Below are positions 23,436-33,979 of a stretch of 64,000 nucleotides of DNA, piece after piece. Below the pieces are notes generated by a model, which was not told the origin of the DNA, made no database searches, and was given only the letters and a program-made list of their open reading frames with translations. Made by a program: the position numbers and the translations under genes. Source of the DNA: Alopecurus myosuroides (lineage: Eukaryota; Streptophyta; Magnoliopsida; Poales; Poaceae); NCBI GenBank assembly GCA_028641055.1, contig CM054063.1:175446697-175510696 (forward strand), written 5' to 3'. The first letter of the stretch is position 1. Every line of letters begins with the position of its first letter.

Positions 23436-24153
23436 ATGGCTGAAGTTTGGACGCAATACAATGGTTCCACACCGTGCGGCAAGGATTTGGACGTGCTCTT
23501 CACCAACAGTACCGCGAGGCTGCATGAAGCTCTAGGTCATTTGGCCGATCTCTATTTTGAAGCTCCCGAAGAACACCGGTTCTTTGGGCTCGATCTGGAG
23601 TACACGGCGAATCAGAAGGATGTTGCCGTCATCCAGATATCGTTCAAGCAGTCGGTGTTGGTCTTCCAATGGTCAAGGTAGAAGCTATATATAGCACACG
23701 TGTACAATCTTGCATGCATCTTCGAGTTTTTTTTGTTGCATGTGAACAATACGTGTGTTGCAACATATCTAACACATATCCTATTTTTGTTGTTACAGTA
23801 GTTCAAAGCATTGCCCGGACCTTGTTGATTTTCTTGTCAACTCGGGGTTTGACTTTTGCAGCGTTGACATCACGCAAGACCGTGTGAAGTTGATGCGCAT
23901 CGGTATTATGATACCTGAAGATCACTACGTTGATCTTCAGAATCTTATCCAGTTGACCGGGCCAAAGACCGGGATGGCTGTCATGGCAAGCACCTTCATC
24001 CACCAGGTCTATGAAAGGATGAAGACTGATTTCCGCCGGGAGAATCACTTCTATTGGGAGGAGACCCCATTGCGCATGACGAACCTCAAGTATGCGGCCA
24101 TAGATGCATATGTCGCGTACGAGTTGTTCCGCATCTACTCGGCGGGGCCATAG
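23436..24153 (+). CDS. 3'-5' exonuclease, WRN-like (DEDDy superfamily), intact, two exons
   Basis: Exon 1 is 23436-23677 and exon 2 is 23799-24153, with a GT...AG intron (acceptor TGTTACAG). The spliced product is 198 aa with no internal stop. It has the RNase D/WRN exonuclease pattern: Exo I LDLEYT (D53, E55), Exo II around TQD (D108), and Exo III YAAID (Y179, D183). All five predicted catalytic residues are therefore present. Family members remove nucleotides from 3' ends using two metal ions. There is no helicase or HRDC domain, as expected for plant stand-alone WRN-exo proteins. The start follows a CT-rich leader with a repeated CTCGCTCTCTGTTCTT. The gene lies wholly within a CACTA element and is probably captured cargo. 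Expression and activity are unknown. Confidence 0.8.
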
Positions 24154-24235
24154 ATGATGTATGCATGCGTTCGATATCTATGTGCATGTAATGGGTATCT
24201 AATTAGTAGTATATATATGTAATGGATATCTTTTG

Positions 24236-24362
24236 TGATCGACTATATATATATATATATGTTAATTATGAAATGTGATCGACTCTATGTTTGTGTTATG
24301 TGTGATCGACTCTATGTTTGTGTTATGTGTGATCGACTCTATGCATGTAATAAATATTGTTT
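24236..24362 (+). repeat. 27-bp tandem repeat (GATCGACTCTATGTTTGTGT...)
   Basis: About three copies beginning GATCGACT lie just after the exonuclease gene, preceded by a TA microsatellite at 24245-24262. Confidence 0.8.
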
Positions 24363-24655
24363 GTATTATTGTTCTTTATTTTTGATATATTTTTTCATTT
24401 TAAGATTTTAAAATGAATTAGTATTATTTTTCTTCATTTTTTGATATATTATTTGTATTTTTAAGATTTTAAAATGAATTAGTATTATTGTTCTTAATTT
24501 TTGATATATATTTTGTATTTTAAGATTTTAAAATGAATTAGTATTATTGTTCTTCATTTTTGATATATTATTTGTATTTTTAAGATTTTAAAATGAATTA
24601 GTTCTATTTTTCTCAATTTTTTTATATATTATTTGTATTTTTAGAAATAATACAA
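24363..24655 (+). repeat. 60-bp AT-rich tandem repeat, about 4.7 copies
   Basis: TAAGATTTTAAAATGAATTA recurs at about 24401, 24461, 24521 and 24581, with TTTTTGATATATTATTTG between. The array lies inside the exonuclease CACTA element. Confidence 0.85.
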
Positions 24656-24822
24656 ATTAAAAGTTAATGTTTATTTATTTATTCAAAATTATTAATTACA
24701 TCATTACTTTTGTTTATTAAAAGATTTATTTGAAATTCAAACAATAAAGAAATGTGGCTTCGGCCAACATGTTAATAAGATTGATATGATACTACTATCA
24801 TATACATGCGTGAGAAACACTT

Positions 24823-24906
24823 GGATTCGGGACGGGATGGAACTCGGAAGTTAAGCGTGCTAGTGCTAGAGTAGTGGGAGGATGGGTGACCGAGCGGGAA
24901 GTTTGA
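24823..24906 (+). repeat. 5S-rRNA-like segment inside the CACTA element
   Basis: The sequence contains GAAGTTAAGCGTGCT and, after about 20 bases, AGGATGGGTGACC, in the order and spacing of the internal control region (A box, intermediate element, C box) of plant 5S rRNA genes. The first third of a 5S gene is missing or unrecognisable, so this is not a functional rRNA gene. It could come from a 5S-derived SINE-like or Cassandra-like sequence. Confidence 0.75.
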
Positions 24907-24965
24907 CCATGAGTAACTAATTTGACTAGAGATAATCTTAGTTAGACACTAAGCAAATAATACAA

Positions 24966-25045
24966 ATTGTGAAAAAAAAAGGGAGTGAAAAAAGGGAGTG
25001 AAAAAAGGAGTGAAAAAAAGGGAGTGAAAAAAGGTGAGAAAAATA
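24966..25045 (+). repeat. Short tandem repeat GGGAGTGAAAAAA
   Basis: About five imperfect copies of 13-15 bp. Confidence 0.8.
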
Positions 25046-25292
25046 ATTAGAAACCAAATGAATTAAAAAAATTACGAAATAAATCTAGTCCCGGTTCATG
25101 TGGCCAACCGGGACTAAATGTCCTCCGACCCCAGGCTCCGCCACCCGCCCACGTGGACGGGCCTTTAGTCCCGGTCCGTAAGAGATGTGACTATAGGGGG
25201 GGGGCCTTTAGTCGCGCGTAGCTAGTCCCGGTTGCCCGGACGGGATTAATGGGCCTGGCGAACCGGGACTGTAGGCCTTTTTTCTACCAGTG

Positions 25293-25580
25293 CGCGAGCC
25301 AATTGAACATCATGAATTTAAGGGGGGCAAACGAGTTACATACCAGCTCCACCCCCGGCAGCACCATCCGTCATGCGAAGAGCATCCGGTAGGCCGAGCG
25401 CGTTCTGAACACACTATTGGCTGAGAACTTCCACACTAACAAACTGTCCCCCTCATCATCGTGCAACTCGATAGGTTGGATCAGATTCCATAGCCCGAAA
25501 AAACTGCACGACTACGTCCACGGTTAGGGCAAACCCAACGGCCCACTTTGCTTCTCGCGGACCAATCTTGGTCAAAATTC
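25293..25580 (-). pseudogene. LINE-II, continuation upstream of the CACTA insertion
   Basis: The minus strand reads QFFRLWNLIQPIEL, then DDEGDSLVWKFS and FRTRSAYRMLF. This is the segment that precedes zf-RVT in grass LINEs, and it runs up to the CGC target duplication. It contains a stop and frame changes. The right boundary with LINE-III is approximate. Confidence 0.55.
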
Positions 25581-25826
25581 CACCCCAACGCTCCCGCAAA
25601 CACGAACCCTTCTAAACATGACACAAGTTTGGTCCACGTTTGGGATGATCCGTGGACGCGCTACGTGTCCTCCCTATCCCACATGGCAGTGACAGAGCGA
25701 CAGCTGGCAATGCCTCGCCACGTCCTTTTAGTGGGATCGGCCCCTCGACACCATCCCCATCTGTACACTCGCTTCCCAAACCCTAGCCAAACCTTCCCTG
25801 CTCTCTCACAGGCAACCAAGGGGAAA

Positions 25827-28157
25827 ATGCAAGCGGCCCAAAAAGGCACAGAGCAAGACGACAGCGATATGTCCCGCTCTGGCGACGCGTTAGGCGACGC
25901 GGGAGTACCGCCCCCCGCCACTCCGGCGGCCGGCGTCCACAGCCCCTCCACACCCACTCCGGCGGCTCTCGACGGCGGCCCCATCCGGAAGGTTCCTTCA
26001 TGCAGGTGGTTCATGCAGCAAGACCTCCTCGCGCACTCCCACGACGTTTCGTTGGCCCAGGTCTGGCATTCCAATCTTACACCCAGCTCCGTTTCTCCTC
26101 TGTCGTTGCGGGCACGGCCGCCCATATGTGGGTCACGCCACCGTTCACCGGGCCCTGCTTCTCCACCGCCTCCATAGCCAACCTTCTGTCCTTCTTCCTT
26201 TGTGTCCCACCCTCGCGGATCCTCGTTCTCGGCGACGCGGAAATGGTTTTCCGTGCTCACCTTGCTTCTGCGGAGGTTGCGGCGTTCGTTCTTTCGGCCG
26301 AACCTTTGCACTGCTCGTGTTTCCTGCTTGCCTTCCACATCTCGCTCCCGTCCGCCATTGCTTCTGCCTCCGAGCTTGGTGTGGGGCCCCCCGTGTTAGT
26401 CTGACACGCACGCGTAAACAAAAGATAAACGTCCCTGCCTGGTCAAAAAATCCTGAAGGCACGGCCGGTTTCCGCGGGCGTGGACTGCTGCCCACTCCGC
26501 GTGATTGTACGCAGGAACATTTAACTTACGCGGCCTCTGTCCCCTCAGGGGTCACTTCCCCCCCCCTTAAGGAGACCATGCCTCTACCTATCTCCCATGT
26601 AGCCTACGACAACCTCGCGGCTGCCCATGCCCTCGAGCCCTGCGTTGTGCTTAATGCCGCGCCCTCCTCCCCATTTGTTTCTAGTACAATGGTGATCAAT
26701 GGAACACACGCGCCTGGGCGACGAAGCTTCGTGGAAGTTGCTTCCTGCCCCCCAGCCCTGCCCCTCCCTTCCACCCGACGCCGCTTCGAAACCCTTAGCC
26801 TCAATGGATGCTTTCGATGCCTTTCCATTGAGCACCTCGTCCGTGACTGTCGTGACCCTATTCGCTGCCGCAAGTGTGGTCGCTCCGGCCACCGCCAACG
26901 CGCCTGCGACATGCCGTTCCCACAGCCTACCTTCGTCCCTACGTCCACCTCCCCACCCACCACGCAAAACCCTCCACCCCGCCCACCTACGTCCTACCTC
27001 GCTGCCTCCACGAGCTTCAACGACCCCCCCTTGAGACCTTGGACGCTATCCTCCACACACCGGCGTCGCTGCGCCTCGGTGCGCTTTTCGACTCGGCGGC
27101 GGGCTCAAGCACTGCCCCTCCCGCCGAGCGCGATGTGCACGAGGTGGTGTAGCCGCAAGCCCCAGCTCCACCCTCCGTGGATGGCCCTGGGAGTGACGAG
27201 GAGGTGGAGTCTGACGACCTCTCGGTGGAAGAAGTGGAGCCCATTGAGGTGTTCATGCCACCGGGCGACATGGACGCGGCGCGCCAGCTAGCCGTCATAT
27301 ACATCGACTCGCCCGCCCCTTTCTCCTCCTCGGGCTCCTCCTTTGTGAAGGCCCTGTGCCAAGAGCTCCCCGGGCTGCACGTCTCGGTGGTTACCTCCTC
27401 CATCGGCGATTTCTACGCCAAGTTCATCTCGCACGGGGACCGGGAGATTGCCATGGATCACCAACCCTTCGTCTACGAAGGAGCCACCTTCCGTCTAGCA
27501 CGGGAGGAAGAGGCCGATCGGATCCCCTACGCCATGCCGATTGTTGCCGTGGTGATCGCAAAGCGCATGCCGGCTGAGCACATTACTCAGATCGGGGTGA
27601 CGAACGCGTTCGACACGTTCGGGGAAACCCTCGAGGTAGACCCCACGTGTCTCACTGGGTCCGACCTCGCTCTCGTTCGCGCTGTCGTGCTGCTTAAGCG
27701 TGGAGCTACGGTGTCGTGCGCTCCGTGGGGGTCGCGTCTTCTCTCCCTCCGCAAGATGGTGACATGGCCGGCGTCCACCTCGTTCAACGAGGACGGGGAG
27801 TACATCCCGTTCTTCGGCCCCCCTCCGCCGCCTCTCTACCGTCGCCGCCTTGGACGTCTTGCACTTGCGCCTCCCACCCGTGCGCCACAGGGGTTCGCTG
27901 GCAATGACTCCCGCGGGGATGCTCCCGGGGGGCGTGACGACAATGCCCTCACGCATGACGTGCTGCTTGCGATCCTGGACAGCGTCGCGTCCTCCCCGAT
28001 GCTGGAGACCTCCATCCCGACCTCGGGCTCCTGCGTGTCCTCGCTTACTCTCTCATGGTGCTCCGGCCTCGGCTCGGACGGCGGGGACTGCTCGCTCAGC
28101 TCTGGGCCTCCTCTCTCCGCGACTAGTCGCCATGGAGTGGTGGACGTCCCCACCTGA
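25827..28157 (+). pseudogene. LINE-III ORF1: zinc knuckle and DUF4283-like domain, frameshifted
   Basis: The likely start is ATG 25827 (MQAAQKGTEQDDSDM). After frame changes near 26000 and 26130 the main frame carries two CCHC-like zinc knuckles (CFRCLSIEHLVRDC and CRKCGRSGHRQRAC, 26805-26905). Then come a proline-rich linker and, after another frame change near 27150, an RRM-like domain of the DUF4283 kind (27177-28000; FVYEGATFRLAREEEADR, then ITQIGVTNAFDTFG). In L1-type elements ORF1 binds the element's RNA. Sequence in another frame up to 28437 may be the original C-terminus. Confidence 0.6.
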
Positions 28158-28577
28158 CATTGTGGTGGACGCCTCGAGCGCGTGCGACAGCATCGCTGAG
28201 GGCCGCAGCGCACGCCTCGCACACCAAGCTCCCCAATTCTACGAGACGGTGGCTGCTCGCGCCGCTAAGCTGCGTGGGCTTAAGGACGTACAGGAGGGGT
28301 GCACCGCGGCCCTCCAGAAACAGGTGAAAAAGCACGGCGTCCTCAACTGCACCCGCCCGCTGCGTCACCGCGCGGTTGACGCCCTGACTGCATCCATCTG
28401 TGCATCCGACCTGGCGCCTTCCGCGTCCGATGTGTAGTGCTCGCACGCACCGTGGATGTCGGGGCTCTAGCTCCTTCGATGATCACACCCCCGTGCTTCC
28501 TCTGTATCTCTTGTAGCCACTTGTTCTTCGCACGATGCTACTGCATCTCTCTGTAACCCCCGCTTGTACTCCACTAG

Positions 28578-31500
28578 GTGTTATCTCTTCCATCAATGAG
28601 TAAACGCTACCTTGATGTTCTTATTACGTCCTGGAACACCCAGGGCCTCGGCTCCCCGCTCAAGCGACCCGTGGTTCGTGATGCTCTTGTCAGCGCGCGT
28701 CCCTCGATCATTCTCCTTCAGGAAACCAAGCTGTCCTCCGTCGATCGCTTCATAGCCACCTCCTTCCTCCCGCCCAACATCTCTGACTTTCACATTGTCG
28801 ATGCCATCAGAAGCGCGGGAGGGATTCTTACGGCTTGGGACCCGAAACTGTTCGGTGTCGCCTCCGAGCGCACTGGACGCTCCTGTCTGACTGTCACCCT
28901 GCTCTCCACCGTCTTCGATCTCTCGCTCGCTAACACGAACGTTTATGCTCCAGCTGATCACGCGCTGACTACGATCTTCCTTGACGAGCCCGAGGCTTTA
29001 GGCCCTCTCTTCCCCATGCCTTGGTTAATCGCAGGTGCTTTCAACCTGATTCGGCACCCCTCCGAGAAGAACACTGATAACTTCAACGCTTTTCTCGCCG
29101 CTGCGTTCAATCAAACAATTAGCACCCTTGATCTCTTTGAGCTCCCTCTTCTCGACCGCCTCTACACCTGGACAAATAAACGCGGCTCGCCGATTCTGGC
29201 AAGGCTTGATCGCGCTCTCTTCAACAAGCACTGGAACCTCGCTCTCCCAAGCTCTTCCTTCTCCTCGCTCCCTAGGCCTACATCCGATCACGTGCCCCTC
29301 CTCATCACTGCCTCCACAAAAATACCACGCTCGACATGCTTTCGCTTCGAAAACGCGTGTCTCACCAACGCCTCCTTCCTCCCTGCCACGTTGCCGGCCT
29401 GGCTGTCTCCGATCGCCGTGGGTGATGCTGCAGGTGACCTTGCTGCAAGGATCAAATCCTTCCGCAGGGCCGCGAAAGTCTGGAGCCGCGCGAACATGTA
29501 CAACCCAAGGTTCGAGAACAACTGCAAATTTGTATTGGATTTACTGGATTTGTTCGAGGAGTCCCTTCCTCTTTCAGAAGCGGAAAACAGGCTTCGCTCG
29601 CTCTGCAGGGACACGCTCGCGCGTCTGATTCGGACGGCCGCTGCTTGGTGGAAACAACGCGGCAAATTTTGTGCCGTCCAGGAGGGAGATGAGAACACCA
29701 AGTTCTTCCACGCACGCGCATCGAAGCGGCTGTGCCACAACTGCATCCGCGCGCTCGACATTGGTGGAACTGCCGTATCATCCCGCGATGCCAAGGCAGA
29801 TGCTCTCTATGCTTTGCACCGCAACCTGCTTGGCCGCTCTGCGCCGGTGGAGTGGGAGTTCGACATCACCGACCTCTACTCCTCCCACTCCAAGGTCGAC
29901 GGCGACGCGCTGGTGGCGCCTTTCATGGCGCAGGAGATCAAATCCGCCGTCTGGTCCATGGACCGCTCCAGCGCACCAGGGCCCGATGGCCTAGGGGCGA
30001 GCTTCTACTGTGCGGCTTTGGATACGGTGCTGCCTGCGCTTCTGCGCCTCTTTCAGTGCTTCCACTCACGTGGTGCGGACTTGGAGAGGCTCAATCAGGC
30101 TCATGTCATCCTGCTCCCCAAGCAAAGTGGGCTGCTCACGCCGTCGTCGTTCCGCCCAATTTCCTTGCAAAACTGCTCGGTAAAGGTGCTCTGCAAGGTG
30201 CTCACTTCCCGCCTGAAGCCGCAAATCAGCAAGCTGGTCCATGTTGATCAAACGGGATTCCTGGCGGGGCGCAACATCTCTGAGAAGTTCGTTCTTGCAA
30301 CCGAGCTTGTTCTGACATGCTGGCGCCGCCGCGCTCCGTGCGTCGTGCTCAAACTTGACTTCGCCAAGGCATTTGATTCTGTGAGCTGGGCCGGACTGCG
30401 GGCGATCATGCTAGCAAGGGGCTTCCCCGTGCTCTGGTGCGACTGGAGTGGCGACATCCTAGAATCCTCGCGCTCCGCCATCATGCTCAACGGAATCCCG
30501 GGGCGCTGGATCAAGTTCATGCGCGGGCTGCGGCAGGGGGAACCCCTCTCCCCCTACCTCTTCCTCCTGGTCGCCGATGTGCTGCAACGCCTCCTCAATG
30601 ACGACCCCGTGCTGCTGCACCACCTCCTTGATGCAACGCCCTGCCTGTCCTCCAGTACGCCGATGACACTCTTCTCATCGTGCGCGCGTACGCAGGGGCG
30701 GCGACGCGGCTGCGCACCATTCTGGAAAGCTTCGAGCGTGCGACCGGGTTCTCCATCAACTACGGCAAGAGTACAATCGTTCCCATGCACATCGGCAAAG
30801 TGGAGCTCGCGGAGTTTCGAGACACATTGGGGTGCATGATCGAGGGATTCCCTCAAACGTACCTTGGGCTGCCGCTGTCGGCCGAGAAGCTCCAGCTCAC
30901 CGCGTTCGTGCCGCTCCTCGCCAAGGTGGACAAATATTTATCCGGATGGTGCGCTCTGCTTCTCTCCTATGGCGGTCGCCTCGTCCTCATCAACGCCGTC
31001 CTCGACGCCCTCCCAACCTACGCCATGTGAGCTCTCACTCTTCCCGCCGGGATTGTGGCAGCCATTGACAATATCCGTCGCTCTTTCCTCTGGGCTGGCG
31101 CGGACCGCGTCTCCGGAGCGAAGTGCCTCGTCGCTTGGGAACGGGTGTGCCGGCCAAAGAAGGAAGGAGGCCTGGGCGTGCGGTGTCTTGCCACGCAAAA
31201 CATGTGCCTCCAGGTGAAACTGCTCCACCGCCTGTTCTGCGCGCCGGATGAATCATGGCTGCGTTGGGTGTGAACCTCCCTACGTGGTTCCACCGTCGAC
31301 GACAACGTCGAGCTCTCCACCCTATGCGGCACGCACTAGCGTGGCCTGCAACAGTTCCTGCCTCTCTACCTGGACATCTCGCGCGTGACGATTGCTGACG
31401 GCGCCCACGCCGCATTCTGGCTGGACCATTGGTTGCCCGGCGGCGCTCTTGCCTCCAGCATGTCGGAGCTGTTCTCCCAGAGCGTGTCGCCGTCCATCTC

Positions 31501-32218
31501 GGTCCGTGCTCTCCTCACCGCTGGGATCGACGCCAACCTGGCTCCACGCCTCTCTGCAACCACCAGGACACAACGTCGTGCACTCCTCTCCGCCCTGAGC
31601 CAAGTGCGGCTGTGCGACATGCACGACAGGCGTTCGCTGCTGCTCCGCGCCAAAGACGATGGCATGCTGAGCACGTCCTCCCTCTACGCTCTGTGCACAC
31701 TTGGAGGGGAGGTCTGCGAAGACTACTCCTTCGTTTGACACAACTCTGCGCCGTCCAAGGTGAAATTTTTCGCTTGGCTTCTCGTGAAGGGGAGGGTCCA
31801 GTGTCGTGCCAACCTACTCCGTAAGCATATCATCGACGCCGCGGACAACAAGTGCGCCCTCTGTGATGCGGACGAGGAGGACACAGATCACATCGTCTTC
31901 TCCTGCCCTTTCGCCCACAACTTCTGGAGGGTTCTTGGCTCACACCCCATGCCTCCTTCGGGTGTGCCTGCTCGGGCTTGCCCGTTCCCTCCCGCCGCTC
32001 CTCGATCCACTGCCTCGACGCTGCGCTTACTATGCTTATGGCATTTGTGGAAACACAGAAATGGCGTAGTCTTCGAGCGCAACCCACCCTCCCTTCCCTC
32101 CCTACTGAAGAAATGCAGAGAGGACGCTGTCCTGTGGCGCTCCCTCCTTCCAAAGGATCGACAGCCTGATGTTGATACTTGGCTTCGTCTGCTTTCCCCA
32201 GATAGATCGGCATTCTAG
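28578..32218 (+). pseudogene. LINE-III ORF2: endonuclease, reverse transcriptase, zf-RVT, disabled
   Basis: The endonuclease segment shows WNTQGL, LQETK, IAGAFN, RLDRAL and SDHVPL. The usual GDFN motif reads GAFN (Ala codon 29037-29039), which would remove a metal-binding or catalytic Asp. The reverse transcriptase has LDFAKAFDS, GLRQGEPLSPYLF and, after a one-base frame change near 30640, YADDTLL (30656). Further on are YLGLPLS, LLSYGGRLVLINAVLDALP, FWLDHWLPGG and a zf-RVT motif (CALCDADEEDTDHIVFSC, near 31855-31908). In-frame stops lie at 31028, 31271, 31337 and 31736. The final frame ends at TAG 32216. Confidence 0.75.
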
Positions 32219-32395
32219 TCTCTATCAAAAGCTGAACCTCCCCCTGTATAATGGCTCTGTCGCTCCCCTATCCTCCTCTTCTCTCCTGCTGTAACACTCG
32301 GTTTTGGGGTCCTTTTCGTCCTTCCCTTGTGGGAAAATGGAAATATAAATCCAGGTGGGTGCTTCTGTGCCCCCCGGTGGAAAACTCAAAAAAAC

Positions 32396-33015
32396 AGGCG
32401 ACCAAGGCCCCCTCTCCCGTTGCACACATGCGTTCAGGGTCTCCACCGACGCCACCATGACCTTCTGGCGTGACCGCGCACCGCTCCCGTGGACAGTGGT
32501 GCACCTCCCCGTCGGGTGGCACCTCAGTAGGGGCCGGGTGCCCCAGCCGCCCGAAGTGCCAGACTTCGTCGACCTTGCCGACTCCGAGAGCGACAACGAC
32601 AGCTTTGGCAGGCTCGGCGAGTACCTCGACGGGATGGACGCCAAGGAAGCGGAGGAGGAGGACAGGGTGGACAGCGAGGAAGAGAAGGAGGTCCCACAGG
32701 AGGAGGACCAGGTGGAGGACCAGGAGGCCGTCGCCTTCCGCCACGCCATCGAGGCTTCCGAGGCGGCCGAGGGGGGGACGTGTCCGGATCTGGCCGCCAC
32801 AGTCCAGCTCTCAGCCAATGAGGCTCGCCAGGCACTGTGGTCGCCATAGCAAGTCCGTGAGCCTGCTCCAGCATGGCCGAAGATGCCTCCCACGCCATAG
32901 ACTCCGCGTCCAGAGCAGGCACACACCTAAATCAACGTTGACGATGACGAGTAGGCGTAGCCGGCGACGGCACGACTCATCGGTGGCGGTCGGCACAACG
33001 GCGAACCCTAACTAG
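32396..33015 (+). pseudogene. Fragment related to the CACTA small-gene family
   Basis: A frame starting MTFWRDRAPLPWTVV near 32458 includes LPVGWHLSRGRVPQPP, which mirrors VPAGWMLSAGGVPVPP of the small cargo genes at 20998 and 61984. A Glu/Asp-rich stretch follows and the frame ends at TAG 32847-32849. I read it as a divergent member or remnant of the same transposon-borne family. No CACTA termini were found around it, and its function is unknown. Confidence 0.4.
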
Positions 33016-33526
33016 TAGTTATGGTTTTTTTGTTTATATATATTTTATTACCAACTACGTGCCTTCGGGCAATTTCTGTATGCATTGTCCTTCGGCCCCT
33101 ATGATAAATACAACTTAAATTCTAGTAAAATTTAGCTAAAATTTTATATTTTGTTTTTTGAGATTAAATTTGGGGGAGGGGGCGTTGGGATGAGTCCATC
33201 CTAACTTGGTGGTCCGGTGACCCTAAACGAAGCAAAAGCGAACCAAATCCATGGCCTCTGGCAACCTCCTGCACCCACGCATTTGTCGGCCTACCTTCCT
33301 GCACCATTCTGGAGCGGGCAATCCCGGGATGGACAAGGGACAAGACTGCCGGCGCGACTCGTGAGCCGCGAGGGCCGCAACAGGTTGGCTACCAATCCAT
33401 GGGTCCTCCAAGAACAACATGACGTCGCCACACCCACACCCAACCTCGACACGGACGGCAGGGTTGAGTAGGGCATGACATCTGATGAGACGGATAAATC
33501 CAGGCTAAGCTACCGCTTGCATTCTA
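33016..33526. other. Unassigned, about 510 bp
   Basis: AT-rich to 33170, then mixed composition. No gene or element terminus was recognised. Confidence 0.3.
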
Positions 33527-33684
33527 CTACCTCCGTATCAAAATGTGAGATATTTTAGCGTTTCCTAGATAAAACATATTTAGATATGTTTTAGCGCAAG
33601 ATACATATGGATCGCACTAAAATATTTCTAGATATGTTTTTCGTAGAAAATGGTAAAACATCTTATATTTTAATAAAGAGGGAG
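33527..33684. mobile_element. Stowaway-like MITE (Tc1/mariner), 158 bp
   Basis: The ends CTACCTCCGTATC and its inverted partner GAGGGAG are flanked by TA on both sides (33525-33526 and 33685-33686). The interior folds back on itself (TAAAACATATTTAGATATG with a reversed copy). This matches the grass Stowaway consensus CTCCCTCCGT. Confidence 0.8.
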
Positions 33685-33846
33685 TAGTTTTTATCTTCTT
33701 TACTCGTACCGTTTCCTTAGGAATTTGCTCATGGTTCCAATTTAAGGCACTTTGCTTGTTCGATATTTTAGGCCAAGATGAATAAGCATCAATGGATCGT
33801 GGATGAAGTTGACGTTAAGGCTGCTATCCTCTCCCGGAATGATTTA

Positions 33847-33977
33847 CTCTCTTTATAGCAAAATATAAGATGTTTTAGCGTTTCTAGACAAAACGTATCT
33901 AGACATGTTTTAGTTTATAGATTCATGTGCATCTTACACTAAAACATGTCTAGGTACGTTTTCTATATGGATGGAAG
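33847..33977. mobile_element. Stowaway-like MITE, 131 bp
   Basis: It is flanked by TA (33845-33846 and 33978-33979). The ends are CTCTCTTTATAGC and a decayed inverted copy ending GGATGGAAG. The internal arms AAAACGTATCTAGACATG and CATGTCTAGGTACGTTTT are inverted repeats. It is related to the MITE 163 bp upstream. Confidence 0.75.
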
Positions 33978-33979
33978 TA

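Larger units (their letters stand above)
23038..25292 (+). mobile_element. Compact CACTA element (2255 bp) carrying an exonuclease gene
   Basis: Both termini are CACTGGTAGAAAAAAGGCCT, a perfect 20-bp inverted repeat (23038-23057 and 25273-25292). CGC is duplicated directly outside (23035-23037 and 25293-25295). Subterminal CCCGGTT/AACCGGG motifs lie at 23110-23310 and 25085-25280. Inside are a two-exon WRN-type exonuclease gene, two tandem-repeat blocks, a 5S-rRNA-like segment and a short GGGAGTGAAAAAA repeat. No transposase is present, so the element is non-autonomous. It sits inside LINE-II. The perfect TIR and target duplication suggest a fairly recent insertion. Confidence 0.85.
25590..32395 (+). 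mobile_element. LINE-III, nearly full-length L1-type non-LTR retrotransposon, inactive
   Basis: It holds a 5' leader, ORF1 with a zinc knuckle and RNA-binding-like domain, ORF2 with APE-type endonuclease, reverse transcriptase and zf-RVT, and a 3' UTR ending in an A-rich tail (32388-32395). The base composition is GC-rich and coding-like, unlike its surroundings. Multiple frameshifts, stops and one endonuclease active-site change make it inactive. No clear target duplication was found. Confidence 0.75.

Noticed and set aside
24823..24906. Functional 5S rRNA gene
   Set aside because: Only the internal-control-like region is present. The 5' third of a 5S gene is missing and there is no tandem 5S context.
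26584..26967. Minus-strand ORFs across LINE-III ORF1
   Set aside because: They are shadows of the plus-strand coding frame, which holds the zinc knuckles.
33217..33471. 84-aa plus-strand ORF
   Set aside because: No motif, ordinary length for chance, and overlapping frames on the other strand.
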